Part shown: positions 6,561 to 8,889 of the stretch, one piece after another
How positions within the stretch are numbered: position 1 is the first letter of the stretch
Layout of the letters: each line of letters opens with the position of its first letter
Assembly (NCBI GenBank): GCA_028710845.1
Contig: JAQTTI010000041.1
Coordinates: forward strand, 1 to 8,889
Direction: 5' to 3'
DNA length: 8,889 nt
Source of the DNA: Candidatus Omnitrophota bacterium
Lineage (GTDB): Bacteria; Omnitrophota; Gorgyraeia; Gygaellales; Profunditerraquicolaceae
Made by a program: the position numbers and the translations under genes
The notes under the pieces: generated by a model
What the model was told of the DNA's origin: nothing
Database searches by the model: none
Seen by the model: the letters and a program-made list of their open reading frames with translations, nothing else

Positions 6561-6704
6561 TGATACGAGAAGGTGCGCTTTTAGTGAAAGCTTAGAAGTA
6601 CACTCTTAAGAATTTAGTCTTATATATTGGATACAAGAATAAGAGTTTTCTTTTTAAGCCGCTAGCAAAAAGCCAATCTAACCTTAGGAAGGAGGGTGTT
6701 TTTA
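6561..6704 (+). promoter_or_regulatory. Long, possibly structured 5' leader of the pilin mRNA
   Basis: This AT-rich stretch has no coding sequence I can support. It contains several possible helices: GCTTT/AAAGC (6577-6581 with 6587-6591, 5-nt loop); ACTCTTA/TAAGAGT (6602-6608 with 6640-6646); TCTTAT/ATAAGA (6618-6623 with 6639-6644), which competes with the previous one; and CTTTTT/AAAAAG (6650-6655 with 6667-6672), closed further by GC/GC. A near-direct repeat, GATACGAGAA (6562-6571) and GATACAAGAA (6630-6639), is also present. It matches no riboswitch consensus I know. The leader ends in a strong ribosome binding site. Confidence 0.4.
6686..6696 (+). promoter_or_regulatory. Strong Shine-Dalgarno of the pilin gene
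   Basis: AGGAAGGAGGG ends 8 nt before ATG 6705 and is the best ribosome binding site in the window, as expected for an abundant structural protein. It sets the start at ATG 6705; the in-frame GTG at 6696 overlaps the site itself and would spoil the normal prepilin leader. Confidence 0.85.
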
Positions 6705-7106
6705 ATGAACAGAAAAGGTTTTACATTGGTCGAAATTATGATCGTAGTTGCAATTATCGCCTTATTGGCGGCTATTGCAGTGCCTAACTTGCTTACCGCA
6801 AGAAGGACAGCTAATGAAGCAGCAGCCAAAGCAACCGTACGCAGCTTATCTACCGCAGCTGAAACTTATTCCACCAGCCATAGCGGTACATATCCGGCGT
6901 CGGTAGCCGAGTTAACCGGGTTTATTGCCTCAGGCGGAAATTACTGCTCTGATGCAGCCGGTGCCACTACCGCTGTGCAAGGTTATAACTATGCCTGTAC
7001 AATGACTGCAGGTGGTTATACCTTTGTTGCCACGCCAGTTACCTTGAATACGACAGGAAGCGTGACTTATACAGCGTCAACAGGTGGGGTGCTTACTCCA
7101 TTATAA
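6705..7106 (+). CDS. Type IV prepilin (major-pilin-like, N-terminal methylation domain)
   Basis: A 133-residue prepilin. The short basic leader MNRKG is followed by FTLVEIMIVVAIIALLAAIA; the prepilin peptidase should cleave between Gly5 and Phe6, and Glu10 becomes the conserved Glu5 of the mature protein. The hydrophobic helix, about residues 6-27, serves for membrane insertion and then packs the filament core. The remainder is a small, Ala/Thr/Ser/Gly-rich globular domain with one cysteine pair (Cys81, Cys98) that could form a disulfide. The ending is rich in Thr and Ser (from about residue 112), a possible site for O-glycosylation, though nothing proves it. The gene is monocistronic, with its own promoter, a very strong Shine-Dalgarno and a strong terminator, all suggesting high expression. 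A major type IV pilin is more likely than a type II secretion pseudopilin, but no assembly genes are nearby to decide. Confidence 0.92.
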   Translation: MNRKGFTLVEIMIVVAIIALLAAIAVPNLLTARRTANEAAAKATVRSLSTAAETYSTSHSGTYPASVAELTGFIASGGNYCSDAAGATTAVQGYNYACTMTAGGYTFVATPVTLNTTGSVTYTASTGGVLTPL

Positions 7107-7117
7107 AAAGTTTAGTA

Positions 7118-7162
7118 TTATAAAAAAAGGGAGAGAAGTTTTTTCTCTCCCTTTTTTTATAA
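7118..7162 (+). terminator. Strong intrinsic terminator after the pilin gene
   Basis: A perfect 20-bp inverted repeat (7118-7137 with 7143-7162) surrounds a 5-nt loop, GTTTT. The core is GGGAGAGAA/TTCTCTCCC, followed by T7 (7152-7158) that mirrors an A7 tract on the 5' side, so it could stop transcription from either direction. It begins 11 nt after the pilin stop and ends 4 nt before the next start codon. Confidence 0.93.
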
Positions 7163-7166
7163 ACTC

Positions 7167-8889
7167 ATGATCCTCTCGATAAAAAAAGAATATCTTTTAG
7201 CCCTGTTTTTAATTATAGCGGCTTGTTTTTTAGCTTACTTTAACAGCCTGGGGAATCCTTTTATCTGGGATGACCAGGCTTTAGTAGTTAAAAATACTTT
7301 GATCCGCAGCCCGCAAAACCTGCCCTTAAGTTTTACCAGTGACCTATATTTCGGAGTAACCAGCGGCTCCAATTTTTACCGGCCCCTTCAAACAATATCA
7401 TATATATTTGATTTCCATTTCTGGCAGCTTAACCCTTTTGGTTATCATTTAACCAATATTTTTTTGCAGGCACTGGTTTCATTTTTAGCATTCTTACTTC
7501 TGCTTAATCTTTCGGTAGCATTTCCTGTTTCTCTGTCTGCTGCGCTTTTTTTTGCGGTATCGCCCCTAAATACCGAAAGCGTAACTTATATTTCCGGCAG
7601 GGCAGAGATGCTGATGGGTATATTTGTTATTTTATCCCTTATCTGTTTTATCCAAAGCCAAAAAAAAGAATCAAAATATTCTCAAGCCTTATACCTAATA
7701 TCAATTTTTAGTTTTACAGCCTCTTTATTGGCAAAAGAAGTTGCAATTGTTTTTCCCTTTATTATTCTTGGCTATATTTTCTTCATCTTGCATGAAAAAC
7801 TGAGGGAAAAGAACTATTTAATAAAGAACTTTGTTCCTTATTTATTGCTCACGGTAATTTATCTTTTTTTAAGGTCCTCTTATTTTAATTTCGAAACATT
7901 AAGGCAACCCTCCCTGACTAATGTTGCCTGGTTTGTGCGCATAAGCGTCATACCCAAGATCATGTTTACCTATTTTAAATTGTTAATCTTGCCGACAGGC
8001 TTGCATATGTCACGGGAGCTGGTTCGTCCGGTAAGTATTTCCGGCATCTTAATATCGTTTTTTTCTTTGGGAACGATAATCTTGGTTTGTTTTGCCTGTT
8101 TAAAATACCGGCCTAAGCACAGGGTTGGTTCTTTTATGTTATTCTGGTCGCTGGTTTTTTTTATACCGCAGTCAGGAATTTTCCCGATCAATGCTTTTGT
8201 CGCCGAACATTTTATTTATCTATCTTCGCTAAGTTTTTATCTTTGCCTCGCCTATATCCTGCATAAGTTTTTAAGGAAACCTTTGTTTATCCTGGCCGCC
8301 GGCTTATTCTGCTTATTTTATATTCTCTTAACTGCCGGGCGTAACTTTGAATGGAAAAATCCGCTTGTTTTTTATAAAAATATAATCAAATACTCGCCTG
8401 ACAGTTTCCAGGGGCACAATAATCTTGGGCTCCAGTATGAATATCTCGGGCGTTTTGATGAAGCCGAGCTCCATTACCAAAAAGCCCTGGAAATAATGCC
8501 TGATTTAATCGAAGCCAGGTCGAATTTAGCCAGCCTTTATTTTAAATTAAAAAAATATGAACAGGCTAAACTGAATTATGAAATTCTGGAAAACAGCGAC
8601 CTGGGCTCCAAGGCCGGAGAGATAAAAAACAATATTGCCAACATTTATGAGGCCGAAGGGGACACCGAAAGGGCGATAGTAAAGTACAATCAGGCTTTAA
8701 AACTTGATCCCGGCTTAAAGTTTACTCACTTTAACCTGGCCCGGATTTATTTTTCTAAAAAGAATAATGACCTTGCTGTTTTTCACATATTGGAATCTTT
8801 GGGAGAAAAAACTCAAAAAGAAAGGGATTCTGTCGGTCGGGTTATTGCCGTATTCCTTAAGGATAAAGCAGGAGTAAATAATGCCTCCG
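7167..8889 (+). CDS. Polytopic membrane protein with C-terminal TPR repeats, TMTC/GT-C glycosyltransferase-like; 3'-truncated by the window edge
   Basis: The frame opens at ATG 7167 and stays open to the last base (574 residues visible, no stop). The N-terminal part has about ten hydrophobic segments (for example 9-26, 95-115, 120-134, 173-189, 192-209, 222-236, 289-311, 348-366, 371-390). After the first comes SLGNPFIWDDQALVVKN with an Asp35-Asp36 pair, as expected for the catalytic loop of GT-C mannosyltransferase-like proteins of the TMTC kind. Also present are NFYRPLQT (69-76), SPLNTESVTYISGRAEML (132-149), LLAKE (187-191) and AEHFIYLSS (346-354), all recalling that family. From about 413 follow TPR units (roughly 413-446, 447-480, 484-517, 518-551), such as NNLGLQYEYLGRFDEAELHY. 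Likely role: transfer of a lipid-linked sugar to protein outside the membrane; acceptor unknown. The start has no Shine-Dalgarno and sits just after a terminator. Function by similarity only. Confidence 0.8.
   Translation, partial: MILSIKKEYLLALFLIIAACFLAYFNSLGNPFIWDDQALVVKNTLIRSPQNLPLSFTSDLYFGVTSGSNFYRPLQTISYIFDFHFWQLNPFGYHLTNIFLQALVSFLAFLLLLNLSVAFPVSLSAALFFAVSPLNTESVTYISGRAEMLMGIFVILSLICFIQSQKKESKYSQALYLISIFSFTASLLAKEVAIVFPFIILGYIFFILHEKLREKNYLIKNFVPYLLLTVIYLFLRSSYFNFETLRQPSLTNVAWFVRISVIPKIMFTYFKLLILPTGLHMSRELVRPVSISGILISFFSLGTIILVCFACLKYRPKHRVGSFMLFWSLVFFIPQSGIFPINAFVAEHFIYLSSLSFYLCLAYILHKFLRKPLFILAAGLFCLFYILLTAGRNFEWKNPLVFYKNIIKYSPDSFQGHNNLGLQYEYLGRFDEAELHYQKALEIMPDLIEARSNLASLYFKLKKYEQAKLNYEILENSDLGSKAGEIKNNIANIYEAEGDTERAIVKYNQALKLDPGLKFTHFNLARIYFSKKNNDLAVFHILESLGEKTQKERDSVGRVIAVFLKDKAGVNNAS

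Noticed and set aside
6556..6605. GAGTGT (6556-6561) paired with ACACTC (6600-6605) as part of the leader switch
   Set aside because: The left arm lies at or before the predicted transcription start (about 6561), so it is probably not in the RNA; as a DNA operator the arms are short and widely spaced.
6561..6704. Known riboswitch classes (c-di-GMP, cobalamin, glycine, SAM) in the pilin leader
   Set aside because: None of their conserved cores could be recognised.
7044..7073. TTGAAT (7044-7049) and TATACA (7068-7073), 18 bp apart, as a promoter for the TPR gene
   Set aside because: Each box matches only 4 of 6 bases, the pair lies in the pilin coding region, and the strong terminator stands between it and the gene.

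Overview
This window reads as a chromosomal segment of a bacterium of moderate GC with compact, overlapping genes. The prepilin with its alanine-rich MNRKGFTLVEIMIVVAIIAL leader and the membrane glycosyltransferase with a C-terminal TPR tail resemble proteins common in uncultivated groups such as Candidatus Omnitrophota. That placement is an impression from family style and was not tested by any search. The standard genetic code fits every gene.

Positions 1-6496 hold one plus-strand run of eight tightly packed genes: the 3' half of gcvPA, gcvPB, a LipM/LplA-type octanoyl/lipoyl transferase, lipA, thyX, a CbiQ/EcfT membrane protein, a CbiO/EcfA ATPase with a histidine-rich tail, and a small cupin. 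Spacing is 20-nt overlap to 16 nt throughout, except for a 96-nt gap between gcvPA and gcvPB that is almost filled by a REP-like double-hairpin element (699-775). The metabolic logic is coherent. GcvPA/GcvPB decarboxylate glycine and load the lipoyl arm of GcvH. The transferase and LipA build that lipoyl arm. The full cleavage system yields 5,10-methylene-tetrahydrofolate, which ThyX uses to make dTMP. The ECF pair probably imports Ni or Co, but no substrate-binding S component is in the window.

Positions 6497-6704 are a 208-nt intergenic region. It has a good sigma70-type promoter (6526-6554), a leader of about 145 nt with several possible hairpins, and a strong Shine-Dalgarno sequence. This drives a single type IV prepilin gene (6705-7106), followed by a strong intrinsic terminator (7118-7162).

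From 7167 to the right edge runs one long open reading frame, cut off by the window. It is a polytopic GT-C/TMTC-like membrane protein with about four TPR repeats. Its start codon lies four bases past the terminator stem and has no visible ribosome binding site. There are no tRNAs, rRNAs, CRISPR arrays, transposase genes or phage genes. Most of the content is ordinary core metabolism; the more curious parts are the REP-like element, the pilin leader, the terminator/start arrangement, and the pairing of a pilin with a possible O-glycosyltransferase.
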